Source: Dyella terrae
GTDB taxonomy: Bacteria > Pseudomonadota > Gammaproteobacteria > Xanthomonadales > Rhodanobacteraceae
DNA: 64,000 nt
Direction: 5' to 3'
Assembly: GCF_022394535.1 (NCBI RefSeq)
Contig: NZ_CP089414.1
Span: 3,534,001 to 3,598,000, forward strand
Below are positions 56,899 to 64,000 of the stretch, one piece after another (the first letter of the stretch is position 1; each line of letters begins with the position of its first letter). The translations under genes and the position numbers were made by a program. The notes below the pieces were generated by a model, which did not search any database, was not told the DNA's origin, and worked only from the letters and a program-made list of their open reading frames with translations.

Positions 56899-57276
56899 TC
56901 AGGTGGAGAAAGAGGAGCCGCAGCCGCAGGTGGTCTTGGCGTTGGGGTTGCGGATAACGAACTGCGAACCGCTCAGGCTTTCCGAATAGTCGATTTCGGC
57001 GCCAGTGAGGTACTGCAGCGACAGCGGATCCACCAGCAGCGTGACGCCTTCGCGCGCTATCGCGTAGTCGTCCTCGGCCTGGGCTTCGTCAAAAGTGAAG
57101 CCGTACTGGAAGCCCGAACAGCCGCCGCCGGTGATGTACACGCGCAGCTTGAGCTCCGGATTGCCCTCTTCCTGAATGAGCTCGTGCACCTTGCGGGCCG
57201 CAGCCTCGGTGAACACCAGCGGAGTGCCGGCGCTGCGGTAGTCGGGAACGATGGGGAGAGAGACGACGGTATCCAT
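56899..57276 (-). CDS. erpA: Iron-sulfur cluster insertion protein ErpA
   Basis: A-type carrier of 125 aa delivering [Fe-S] clusters. Three conserved cysteines: one in [13 protein letters not shown] and two in [10 protein letters not shown] at the C-terminus. [17 protein letters not shown] is also typical. ATG at 57276; 14 bp before nudC, so probably one transcript. Confidence 0.93.
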   Translation of the reverse strand: MDTVVSLPIVPDYRSAGTPLVFTEAAARKVHELIQEEGNPELKLRVYITGGGCSGFQYGFTFDEAQAEDDYAIAREGVTLLVDPLSLQYLTGAEIDYSESLSGSQFVIRNPNAKTTCGCGSSFST

Positions 57277-57322
57277 GGGACTCAAGTGGGGGTGCGGCAA
57301 CCTGTAAGCAAGGATACCGCGA

Positions 57323-57745
57323 TCAGGCGGGTAGGGCTTCCGCGTCGGCCAGCGTTGGTGCCGGGAGCTCGCGAGGAGCCTCGGCGGAATGGTGGCTCAT
57401 GCGCCCGTTCACCTGGGCACCGGCGGCCATTTCCAGGGTGCGGTAATGCACGTCGCCAACCACGCGGGCTTCCGGAGCCAGTTCCAGGCGCTCGGCGGCG
57501 TGGATGTCGCCGCGGACATGGCCGTTGATGATGGCGTGAGGCACGCGGACCTCGCCCTCCACGTGGCCGCTCTCGCTAAGCGTAAAGACCGCGCCCTGCT
57601 CCTCAGCCAGCACCGAGCCGACAACCTGGCCGTCGAGATGCAACGCGCCGCTGAAACGCACGTCGCCCTGGATAACGGTGCCGCGCGCGATCAGGCTGGT
57701 GTCCGGATGGGCTGGCGCTCGCTCGCTGCGCTTACGGTTGAGCAT
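57323..57745 (-). CDS. Bactofilin family cytoskeletal protein
   Basis: Polymer-forming protein of 140 aa. The beta-helical DUF583 core ([57 protein letters not shown]) spans residues about 20-120 between short disordered ends. Probably a membrane-associated filament that positions envelope enzymes. Its start overlaps the end of the upstream DUF6776 gene by 14 bp, so they are co-translated. Confidence 0.9.
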   Translation of the reverse strand: MLNRKRSERAPAHPDTSLIARGTVIQGDVRFSGALHLDGQVVGSVLAEEQGAVFTLSESGHVEGEVRVPHAIINGHVRGDIHAAERLELAPEARVVGDVHYRTLEMAAGAQVNGRMSHHSAEAPRELPAPTLADAEALPA

Positions 57746-58481
57746 CTTGTTCCCCTTGAGTCGGTGTGAGGTGGCCAGACAGCGCCTCGCCCCAGGCGAC
57801 CGCGCGCGTCACAGCATCGTCCCCAGCCGGCTGCACCTTGATGACGAGGCGGGTGGGTCGGAAATCGGCGGGCAGCACAATGGTGCTGTGGAGCTGCTGG
57901 AAATACTTGAAACGGAAGGGAATGCCGTCGTGCTGGGCGGTGTCGCCCAGCGACGGCCAATCGAGCTGGACCACCTTGTCGGCGCGCAAGCCTTCGATGC
58001 TGACCGTGGCATTGCCGGTGACGTCGTCACCGCGCTTGGCGTTCTGGGTCAGGCTGAGCGTAAGGTTCCAGGCGTGCGAGTTCTCGACCGGCTGCAGGCG
58101 GACTTCCTGCACTTTGAGCCCTTCGCGCTGGGCGTCGCCGCCGGTCAGGCGGGAATAGAAACCCAGGTCGGCCCGCAGGCCGCTGATCTCCTCCTCGCGT
58201 TCGGACAGCGTCTTGCGCAACGAACTGTTGGCGATGTCCGCCACCTGGCCTGCGCGCTGCAGGTTGGCCACCTGCTGCTGGAGATCATTGTTCTGCCGGG
58301 TGAGCGCTTTGAGCTGGCGCTCCTCGGCGGCCACCGGGGTACCGTGGTGGGCAATGCCACCCACCACCAGGCCCACGATGAGCAGGCTGGCGACCCAGGC
58401 CGCGCCCAACCACAGTCGCCGCCGTCCGACGAACGCGTCGTGCGGACGTACCACGAAGCGCGGTGGTGGACGTGAAGCCAT
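57732..58481 (-). CDS. DUF6776-type membrane protein with coiled coil
   Basis: Protein of 249 aa: basic N-terminus, one membrane helix at about 22-45 (LWLGAAWVASLLIVGLVVGG), a coiled coil at about 52-110 (LKALTRQNNDLQQQVANLQR, SLRKTLSEREEEI), and a periplasmic beta-rich C-terminal domain. Topology suggests an envelope partner of the bactofilin, which is an inference from the overlap. Confidence 0.8.
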   Translation of the reverse strand: MASRPPPRFVVRPHDAFVGRRRLWLGAAWVASLLIVGLVVGGIAHHGTPVAAEERQLKALTRQNNDLQQQVANLQRAGQVADIANSSLRKTLSEREEEISGLRADLGFYSRLTGGDAQREGLKVQEVRLQPVENSHAWNLTLSLTQNAKRGDDVTGNATVSIEGLRADKVVQLDWPSLGDTAQHDGIPFRFKYFQQLHSTIVLPADFRPTRLVIKVQPAGDDAVTRAVAWGEALSGHLTPTQGEQDAQP

Positions 58482-58576
58482 ACGTGGCTTTCCCAGGGAA
58501 AAGCAACGTATAGCCCCGGCGTGCAGAGAGCGTCAAGGAACGGTGGCACGCTTTGCGACCGTTCCCACGGGGACGG

Positions 58577-59047
58577 TCAGCTGTCGATCTTGGACTGCAG
58601 GTAGCGCTCGGCGCTGAGGTCCTTGATCAGGCTGAACTGGGTTTCCAGCCAGTCGATGTGCTCTTCCTCGTCGTGGAGGATGCCCTTGAACAGGTCACGG
58701 CTGACGAAGTCGGCGATGCTCTCGCTGTAGACAATGGCTTCGCGCAGATCCTTCACGGCGGCCATTTCCAGGTCAAGGTCGCCCTGCAGGCATTCCACCG
58801 GGTTTTCGCCGATGCGCAGCTTGCCAAGGTGCTGCAGGTTGGGCAGGCCGTCGAGGAACAGGATGCGCTCGATCAAATGATCGGCGTGCTTCATCTCCTC
58901 GATGGATTCCTTGTGCTCGTGCTCGGCAAGCTCGTTGTAGCCCCAGTCCTTGTACATGCGGTAATGCAGCCAGTACTGATTGATGGCGGTCAACTCGTTG
59001 TAGAGCACCTTGTTGAGGAACTCGATGACCTTGGCGTCGCCCTTCAT
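58577..59047 (-). CDS. bfr: Bacterioferritin
   Basis: Iron-storage protein, 156 aa, 24-mer with heme. [20 protein letters not shown] start, ferroxidase ligands in [10 protein letters not shown] and [14 protein letters not shown] (heme ligand Met52 and His54), and [12 protein letters not shown] near the C-terminus are intact. Separated from bfd by a terminator, so it probably has its own promoter at about 59050-59130. Confidence 0.96.
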   Translation of the reverse strand: MKGDAKVIEFLNKVLYNELTAINQYWLHYRMYKDWGYNELAEHEHKESIEEMKHADHLIERILFLDGLPNLQHLGKLRIGENPVECLQGDLDLEMAAVKDLREAIVYSESIADFVSRDLFKGILHDEEEHIDWLETQFSLIKDLSAERYLQSKIDS

Positions 59048-59133
59048 GGGAAGTCTCCTTGCTGCGTGGCAAGCGACTATACGGCGTCTGTTTTTCACAT
59101 GCCGTAACGAGAATGAATAGGAGTTGCGCATGC

Positions 59134-59159
59134 GAAAACGCGCAGCCAGGGCTGCGCGT
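59134..59159 (-). terminator. Rho-independent terminator of bfd
   Basis: ACGCGCAGCC and GGCTGCGCGT form a perfect 10-bp stem; on the minus strand it is followed by TTTTCG. It lies between bfd and bfr. Confidence 0.8.
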
Positions 59160-59186
59160 CGCGGGGTACATCGAGGTGGGCCGGAG

Positions 59187-59387
59187 TCAGGCCACGGCAA
59201 CCAACGGCAAGGTCGTCAGCACTTGCTGCACAGCCATATCCAGCGTGGCGCGGGCTTCCTGCTCGCAGCATCCGCAGCAGTCCGAACAGCCCGTGCGAGC
59301 CTGCAGCTCGGAGAACTGATGGACGCCCTCTGAGGCGGCTCGGCGGATGTCGCCGTCGGTCACGGCGTTGCACATGCAGATATACAT
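59187..59387 (-). CDS. bfd: Bacterioferritin-associated ferredoxin
   Basis: Small [2Fe-2S] protein of 66 aa that reduces Bfr-bound iron for release. Cluster ligands Cys4 and Cys6 ([11 protein letters not shown]) and a C-terminal cysteine group GCSDCCGCC with a CxxC at 38-41. Upstream of bfr on the same strand; a Fur-like site lies just before it. Confidence 0.93.
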   Translation of the reverse strand: MYICMCNAVTDGDIRRAASEGVHQFSELQARTGCSDCCGCCEQEARATLDMAVQQVLTTLPLVAVA

Positions 59388-59403
59388 GGGTGTATATGGG
59401 AAC

Positions 59404-59422
59404 GCAAATGCGAATGATTGTC
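59404..59422. promoter_or_regulatory. Candidate Fur box upstream of bfd
   Basis: GCAAATGCGAATGATTGTC matches the 19-bp Fur consensus at 13 of 19 positions by eye and lies 17 bp before the bfd start codon. Iron repression of bfd would fit its role. Confidence 0.5.
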
Positions 59423-59519
59423 AACTAATGACGGAGTAGTGTTCGGGGCCGCTTGTTCAGGCGCCGTCCGGTTAGTTGAAGAGCGGGTGCGCACAAATCG
59501 CCCGGAAGACGCCCCGGTC

Positions 59520-60068
59520 TCAAGCCGCTGCCTTGCCCTTGCGCGAGCCGTCGCCACGGTCGGGATGCGGCAGCTCGCCCAGCTCAACGCTCAACAGCGT
59601 TTCCACCAAGGGCGCAAAGTGGCGCAAGGCACGCTCGTAGACTTGGCGCTTGAAGTTGACCACGTGGGCAGCCGGGTACCAGAAATCCACCCAACGCCAT
59701 TGGTCGAACTCGGGCTTTTCGCAGGCATCGAGGCGCAAGTCCTCCTCGGCACCCACCAGACGCAGCAGGAACCACACCTGCTTCTGCCCGATGCAGGTCG
59801 GATGCTGGTGGTGGCGGACATAGCGGCTGGGCAGGCGATAACGCAGCCAGCCACGGGTGGCGCCAATGACCTCGACATGGTGCGGGGCCAGGCCGGTTTC
59901 CTCTTCCAGCTCGCGGTACATGGCTTCCAGCGGCGTCTCGTCGCTGCGCATGCCGCCCTGGGGGAACTGCCAGCCATCACGATTGACGCGGCGCGCCCAG
60001 AACAGCTGGCCGTCTGCATTGAGCAGAACGATGCCTACATTCGGACGATAGCCATCGACGTCGATCAT
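59520..60068 (-). CDS. rppH: RNA 5'-pyrophosphohydrolase
   Basis: Nudix enzyme of 182 aa that removes pyrophosphate from mRNA 5' ends and starts decay. [17 protein letters not shown], the Nudix box [20 protein letters not shown] and the [12 protein letters not shown] segment are diagnostic. The basic C-terminal tail ([13 protein letters not shown]) is not conserved. Confidence 0.95.
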   Translation of the reverse strand: MIDVDGYRPNVGIVLLNADGQLFWARRVNRDGWQFPQGGMRSDETPLEAMYRELEEETGLAPHHVEVIGATRGWLRYRLPSRYVRHHQHPTCIGQKQVWFLLRLVGAEEDLRLDACEKPEFDQWRWVDFWYPAAHVVNFKRQVYERALRHFAPLVETLLSVELGELPHPDRGDGSRKGKAAA

Positions 60069-60167
60069 GTTGCCTCCTGAAGCCGGGCGGTTACGACGGA
60101 CGACTCACATCCGCCCTGGCTCGGGATGATTCAAGCACAGCCCAGGAAGGCCGGGCAACCGCACCAC

Positions 60168-60196
60168 TTGAACCGGAAGCCGCAGCCCACTAAACT
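60168..60196 (+). promoter_or_regulatory. Sigma-70 promoter of the tRNA-Met gene
   Basis: TTGAAC, a 17-bp spacer and TAAACT, followed by a GC-rich discriminator (GCCGGGCC) typical of stable RNA promoters. About 55 bp upstream of the tRNA. Confidence 0.75.
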
Positions 60197-60250
60197 GCCG
60201 GGCCCTGCCTGGTCGACGCCACGTCGACATACCTTGCAGGCGGCACCCAA

Positions 60251-60327
60251 GGCTATGTAGCTCAGCCGGTTAGAGCACAGCACTCATAATGCTGGGGTCG
60301 GTGGTTCGAGTCCACCCATAGCCACCA
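60251..60327 (+). tRNA. tRNA-Met (CAT anticodon)
   Basis: 77 nt including an encoded CCA. Acceptor arms GGCTATG/CATAGCC, D stem GCTC/GAGC, anticodon stem CAGCA/TGCTG around CTCATAA (anticodon CAT), T arm GGTGG-TTCGAGT-CCACC. The G1-C72 pair suggests an elongator rather than an initiator tRNA. A CAT-anticodon tRNA-Ile2 cannot be wholly excluded without model scoring. Its 3' 23 bp recur at 62650. Confidence 0.95.
60304..60326 (+). other. Candidate att site (tRNA copy)
   Basis: The last 23 bp of the tRNA-Met gene before the final A, from GTTCGAGT to ATAGCCACC, are repeated at 62650-62672 with 20 of 23 identities in the same orientation. tRNA 3' ends are the classic targets of site-specific integrases. 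Confidence 0.5.
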
Positions 60328-60344
60328 TCCGCCTGAAGACCGTC

Positions 60345-60370
60345 AAAAGCCCGCTCCCAGCGGGTTTTTT
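60345..60370 (+). terminator. Rho-independent terminator of the tRNA gene
   Basis: CCCGCT and AGCGGG form a 6-bp stem with a CCC loop, followed by six T. It lies 18 bp past the CCA end. Confidence 0.88.
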
Positions 60371-60418
60371 GCGTTCAAGGACTTAGCTTATCCGGCGGCG
60401 CAGTGCGGATGATCCTTA

Positions 60419-60444
60419 TCCAAGTACCGACTCCAAGTACCGAC
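60419..60444. repeat. 13-bp tandem duplication
   Basis: TCCAAGTACCGAC is present twice in a row. It lies just inside the putative island next to the tRNA gene. No function known. Confidence 0.6.
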
Positions 60445-60636
60445 TCGCCGGCCTTCCTGCGATTGGCTGATCGGATACTTAAGGGAGCTTTAGCCGAAGC
60501 CTAGCCTGCAGTTGTGGGAGAGCGATCTGAGCTGACCTCTAGTCAAGATCCGCTCTCACGGAATTAGGAAGCCATTGGCGTCCAGCTATTGTTATAGATC
60601 GCCATCCGCGACGGGCGTAGCTACGAGTTCAATCGC

Positions 60637-62382
60637 TTATTGTTCACGAAGCCTCTTGGCTTCTGCTAGGTCAATGCGAGCCTTGTGTCCGTGCTTGGCT
60701 AGCAGGTGAAGAAGATTTCCGCCGTTGAGGAGCGTGATGGGCTTATCGGTTGCAAACCTGTACGCGTCCGGACCGTAGTCACTGGTAGTAACCAGCAGAC
60801 CCTTCATGGCGCCCTCGTTCATCATAGTTCCATACAGATCACGGACCGCCGAAACACCTACCGTGTTGGTGTAACGCTTCGCCTGGACCACAATTTTGCC
60901 CCCACGAATGGGGTCGGGGTCGAAAATAACAGCATCAACGCCTCCGTCCGCACTCGTTCGAGTGACCTTTACCTCGCCACCGCCAGCGGCGAATTCCTGC
61001 TCGAAAAGTTCTCTGACGAGATGTTCGAAATCCTCCCAGTCAATTGCGGCCAGATTTGTCCCTTCTTGGAGGCGCCCGGCTACCTCGTGGCTCGCTACAA
61101 ATCGTGCGTCGTCCCTTTCCATCTGAATGATCGGCGCCACCGGCGTTAGCCCACTCAATTTAGAGGCTGCGACCCCTCGCAACTGCTTGAAGCAGGCTTT
61201 CGGGTCGACGCGTTTCAAATCAATCGCGAGGAACTCGTCCTTGAGCGCGTGAAGGGAGACTATGCAGGCTGTCTCTTCACGCCCGATGCTGCGGTTCACT
61301 GCAGTGACCCATCCGTTAAACACCACAGAGTCGACAACGTTCGCGGTGTCGCCTTCGAAGAGTTCGTGAATCGTCCGAAGTGCAAGCTGGTAGATAACGC
61401 TGTCGAACAAGCGGTTGTACTCCGCGTCGGACAGGAAGCTGTCTTTGAGCTCATCCCGAGAGGCGACGTAGGAGACCTTCGTCAGTCTAGGAATGTCTTC
61501 ATGCGATGGAAGCTGAAAGTCGACGATGAGCAGCTTCGTCTGGGCGTTGTACTGGGTCGTATAGTCCTTCCTGATCCAGTCGGGATATTCCGAGGCGTTG
61601 AGGATCAGTTCCGCATTGGCCAGTACAGCGTCGGTCTCGCCGGCACGATATCGAGCAGCCAACTCCTGGATTCTGGCGTTGCTTTGCTCCTGGGCTGACT
61701 TGAAAGCGTTCTCTGCGTCCTGGAAAGCGATTTTCGCTGCGTCCAGCTGTTTCCGGGCCGCAGTGTTCGATGCGTCGGCGAGTCGGCGTTTCTCCTGCCA
61801 CTCGTCATGGTCGGCGGCATAGAGTCGTTCGGATGCGGCAATCTTCGCGGCCTTGCGCCCACCAAAGATTTTGTCCAGTAAGCCAAGGACGGGCTGGTAC
61901 TTGATAAATTTTGGATCAGGAGCGTTCGGTGCAGTGGCCTCATTTATTCCCATGGGCCACCCAGTATCGGCAAAGGTTACGTCTGGGTAAGGAGATCCAT
62001 CAAAGCTACGAAAGGGCGTGTGATCTTCGAGCGAGCCCCAGTCGACAGCATCATTGACATCCAGTGTGGCCAGAAGGAGTCCCTCTGCTTCCTGAAGAGT
62101 GTTCTGCGCGTCAGCGGTGGCAGCGTCTGCCTGCTCCTTGCCCTTCCACTTGACGGAGTTCGCCTGCTGTTTTGCGCTCACTCTTTCCCATTTCTCTGTC
62201 CAGGTGGCCAGTAGGGCGTTCATCTTGTTCTGGAGTACATCCTTGTCCGGTGCCTTCAGCAGCCGATGTTCATTCAGCCCGGTGTGCCAAACCTCAATAC
62301 GGCACCCCGTGACTTTGCCCGTGGATGTGTATACCCACGACGCCTCGCTGAACCTGACGAGCCCTGTCTGTCCCATGTCCAC
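60637..62382 (-). CDS. Mrr-type restriction endonuclease domain protein
   Basis: Protein of 581 aa. The C-terminal Mrr_cat domain (about 447-565) has AIDWEDFEHLVRELFEQEF, then Asp483 in SADGGVDAVIF and VVQAKRY with Gln500 and Lys502: a D-x(n)-QxK nuclease core. Upstream are two Ala/Glu/Lys-rich helical stretches likely to be coiled coils (about 80-105 and 195-245) and a middle region (about 250-420) without a recognised domain. It probably attacks foreign or modified DNA as a Type IV-like enzyme. No methyltransferase or partner is adjacent. Base composition looks clearly less GC-rich than the surroundings, and it sits between tRNA-Met and a degenerate copy of the tRNA end, which points to horizontal gain. 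Confidence 0.82.
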   Translation of the reverse strand: MDMGQTGLVRFSEASWVYTSTGKVTGCRIEVWHTGLNEHRLLKAPDKDVLQNKMNALLATWTEKWERVSAKQQANSVKWKGKEQADAATADAQNTLQEAEGLLLATLDVNDAVDWGSLEDHTPFRSFDGSPYPDVTFADTGWPMGINEATAPNAPDPKFIKYQPVLGLLDKIFGGRKAAKIAASERLYAADHDEWQEKRRLADASNTAARKQLDAAKIAFQDAENAFKSAQEQSNARIQELAARYRAGETDAVLANAELILNASEYPDWIRKDYTTQYNAQTKLLIVDFQLPSHEDIPRLTKVSYVASRDELKDSFLSDAEYNRLFDSVIYQLALRTIHELFEGDTANVVDSVVFNGWVTAVNRSIGREETACIVSLHALKDEFLAIDLKRVDPKACFKQLRGVAASKLSGLTPVAPIIQMERDDARFVASHEVAGRLQEGTNLAAIDWEDFEHLVRELFEQEFAAGGGEVKVTRTSADGGVDAVIFDPDPIRGGKIVVQAKRYTNTVGVSAVRDLYGTMMNEGAMKGLLVTTSDYGPDAYRFATDKPITLLNGGNLLHLLAKHGHKARIDLAEAKRLREQ

Positions 62383-62723
62383 CCCCTGATCGAAAGCTAA
62401 GTCGCCTTGACAATGTAGCGGCTGAGATTAGACCGGCTGAAGCCTGCCAAAAGGCGTATCGACGGCTTAGGGGCGGTCTTCTTGAGGAGTATGGGGGAGT
62501 TTCCAGTTCGAGACGTGTCGCTGAAGCTTCGGAAGTTTCTCGAAAATCTGCCGGGCTTGTTGCAGCGTGCCCTCAACTGCTCCAGTTGGAGACCTGCCAG
62601 CCTTGAGGGGTACGGAAAAGTGCTAGGCCGGTGTCGGGCGCGGATGGCCGTTCTAGGCCACCGATAGCCACCTTGTGTCTCCAGGTCCAAGGGACACTCG
62701 CTCCTCTTCCCCTGGCTCGAACC
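62383..62723. other. Spacer at the distal end of the putative island
   Basis: No supported gene. It holds the upstream region of the leftward endonuclease gene and the degenerate tRNA-end copy at 62650-62672. A short leftward open frame (62397-62690) has no recognised domain. Confidence 0.4.
62650..62672 (+). other. Candidate att site (distal, degenerate tRNA 3' end)
   Basis: GTTCTAGG-CCACCG-ATAGCCACC matches the tRNA-Met 3' end (60304-60326) at 20 of 23 positions. It would bound an inserted segment of about 2.35 kb. Confidence 0.5.
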
Positions 62724-64000
62724 TCACGGCAGTCGGGATGGTCTGCGTGCGCGTTGCTCGCCTTGGCTGAGAGCGGTTCGTTCACGAACCGCGACTGGCC
62801 GGTCTCGGCGCGAGGATCTGTTGCAGCACATCGACCTTGTCAGGCGTGCGGACAAGGTTGGGTACTTCGGCCCGCCGTCGTCATGGACCACATGAAGCGC
62901 GCTCTCACCGTCGTTCTGCATGCGTAGTTGCAGCGGTTTCTTGCTCTGCTGTGCCCGTGCGAGTTCTTCGTGCAATACGGATGCGCTGAAGTGACGGTCG
63001 TTGATGGAAACCAGCTTCATGCCGGGCGCAAGGCCGCTCTTGAAGGCCGGTCCATCCCACAGCATGTCGATGATGTCGCCATCGTCTTTGAGGAACAGGC
63101 CGATCGACGCCATGACGTTGATGCCTTTGATCTCCAGTTCGCCCTGCCCGACGTTTTCGATCGCGTGCTGGTACGCGGACGGCTGGTCGGTATAGGCCAG
63201 TCGCCAACCGCTGGCGTCGATACCGGAGAGCAGCGGCACCTGCTCGCCTACGCCCTCGGTCCAGTTGTGGAGAAAACTTGCCCAGTCGGATGGTTGCACC
63301 TTGTCGAGCGTGGTGACGACGTCATCGAAGGTGTAGGTGTGGGTGACGAAACTGCCGTCGTCGACGTCGAAGAACAGCTGCGCGAAATCGTCGATGGAAC
63401 GCTGGCCGTGGCTGAGTTCGCGAATCCTCATATCGACGGCAAGCCACAGAAGCTCGCCCTCGCGGTAGAAGTCATTCTCGCGTCGCCAATTGCCCCACGC
63501 GGTGGGCGCGGAATAATCCACGGCGACGCTGGTATCCAGCAAAGGCCGCCACGCGCGTCCGGGGCGATACGCCATGTCACTGGCCCGATAAGCGAGCACC
63601 TGGCGCCATGTATCGGCCGACCATAAACCGCTGCGCGCGGTCAGTACGTCCCCCAGGTAGACCGTGAGCCCTTCGTAGATCCACAGCATGCCGGGGCGTT
63701 CGGGCTGTTCGAAGTCGGGTTGCCACAGACCCGCCGGGCGCATGAACTTTCCGTTCCACGAATGGGTGTACTCGTGGGGAAGTAACGAGGCGTCGAGCAT
63801 GAAGTGATCGGCGTCAGCGAACATCTTCGAGCCGCTGCGCGCGCGATCGTCACTCGACTGATGATGCTCCAAGCCACCGACTGGCACGTAGTCGCTCAAT
63901 GTCAGCAACAGGTGGTAGCTGTCGTAGTGGTGGGAATGGAACAGCGCCTGCGCTTGTTCAATCAGTTGGCGGAAACCCGAGATCTGCGGCTCCGACAGAT
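62724..64000 (-). CDS. M61 family metallopeptidase with PDZ domain, partial
   Basis: The 5' part lies beyond the window. The coding frame runs from the edge (LSEPQISGFRQLIEQAQALF, YHLLLTLSDYVPVGGLEHHQ) through the zinc motif HEYTH (LPHEYTHSWNGKFMRP), the third ligand region IYEGLTVYLGDVL, and a C-terminal PDZ-like domain (NVMASIGLFLKDDGD to GLAPGMKLVSINDRHFS). Family members are glycyl aminopeptidases, usually exported. Near the end the frame is lost at a CCC tract (62860-62862 on the plus strand): adding one C restores KYPNLVRTPDKVDVLQQILA and a stop at 62782, the normal family ending. As read, about 45 unrelated residues follow to 62724. Confidence 0.88.
   Translation of the reverse strand, partial: LSEPQISGFRQLIEQAQALFHSHHYDSYHLLLTLSDYVPVGGLEHHQSSDDRARSGSKMFADADHFMLDASLLPHEYTHSWNGKFMRPAGLWQPDFEQPERPGMLWIYEGLTVYLGDVLTARSGLWSADTWRQVLAYRASDMAYRPGRAWRPLLDTSVAVDYSAPTAWGNWRRENDFYREGELLWLAVDMRIRELSHGQRSIDDFAQLFFDVDDGSFVTHTYTFDDVVTTLDKVQPSDWASFLHNWTEGVGEQVPLLSGIDASGWRLAYTDQPSAYQHAIENVGQGELEIKGINVMASIGLFLKDDGDIIDMLWDGPAFKSGLAPGMKLVSINDRHFSASVLHEELARAQQSKKPLQLRMQNDGESALHVVHDDGGPKYPTLSARLTRSMCCNRSSRRDRPVAVRERTALSQGEQRARRPSRLP

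Noticed and set aside
60471..60636. Possible integrase remnant beside the tRNA
   Set aside because: No frame with integrase motifs (R-H-R-Y) was seen on either strand between the tRNA terminator and the endonuclease gene.

Overview
The window is a GC-rich chromosomal segment from a gammaproteobacterium, most likely a member of the Xanthomonadales, family Rhodanobacteraceae (Dyella, Luteibacter, Frateuria or Rhodanobacter type). This is inferred from gene content and order: a zwf-pgl-edd-eda Entner-Doudoroff operon, cyoABCD followed by a SURF1 gene, the rsmB-fmt-def / LysM-dprA-topA-tsaC block, bfd-bfr, and REP-like palindromes of the kind common in xanthomonads. No 16S gene is present, so the genus is not fixed.

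Layout. 1-6.1 kb: a GntR/UTRA regulator divergent from the Entner-Doudoroff operon. 6.1-9.3 kb: a GNAT gene with a gene remnant, a tandem array of about 161-bp REP-containing units, and small exported proteins. 9.3-15.6 kb: cytochrome bo3 oxidase operon with SURF1, and a divergent MFS transporter. 15.6-21.5 kb: DUF1272, GNAT, rhodanese, a GlxA/FtrA-type regulator, an EamA transporter, DUF1090, a serine carboxypeptidase and a SnoaL-like protein. 21.6-25.7 kb: rpoD, dtd, an LpxL-like acyltransferase and a frameshifted exported protein. 25.7-38.8 kb: a surface-polysaccharide/LPS region with two GT39 enzymes, a CDP-glycerol-type transferase, several GT2/GT4 enzymes, galE and an O-antigen ligase. 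38.9-51.4 kb: translation and DNA-topology housekeeping genes, an AMP-binding ligase and purD. 51.4-60.1 kb: SRPBCC, DHFR-like, an LplT-PlsC fusion, AmpE, NudC, ErpA, bactofilin, DUF6776, Bfr, Bfd and RppH. 60.2-62.7 kb: tRNA-Met followed by a lone Mrr-type endonuclease gene and a degenerate copy of the tRNA 3' end, which looks like a very small integrated island. 62.7-64 kb: a partial M61 peptidase.

How it works together. Glucose-6-phosphate is oxidised and split to pyruvate and glyceraldehyde-3-phosphate by Zwf-Pgl-Edd-Eda. Electrons leave through the bo3 quinol oxidase. The polysaccharide block probably builds and ligates an LPS outer core or O-chain, with 4-bp stop/start overlaps indicating two tightly coupled operons (28.9-25.8 kb leftward and 32.1-36.1 kb rightward).

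The most notable structures are: (i) the tRNA-Met/Mrr-like mini-island flanked by an imperfect 23-bp direct repeat; (ii) a dispersed non-coding element of about 540 bp, with complete and partial copies in two intergenic islands (36.16-37.05 and 49.02-49.97 kb); (iii) the 161-bp tandem array directly upstream of a small secreted-protein gene; (iv) three reading frames (pgl, the 25.1-kb exported protein, the M61 peptidase) each broken by one base at a homopolymer, which could be sequencing error or real decay.
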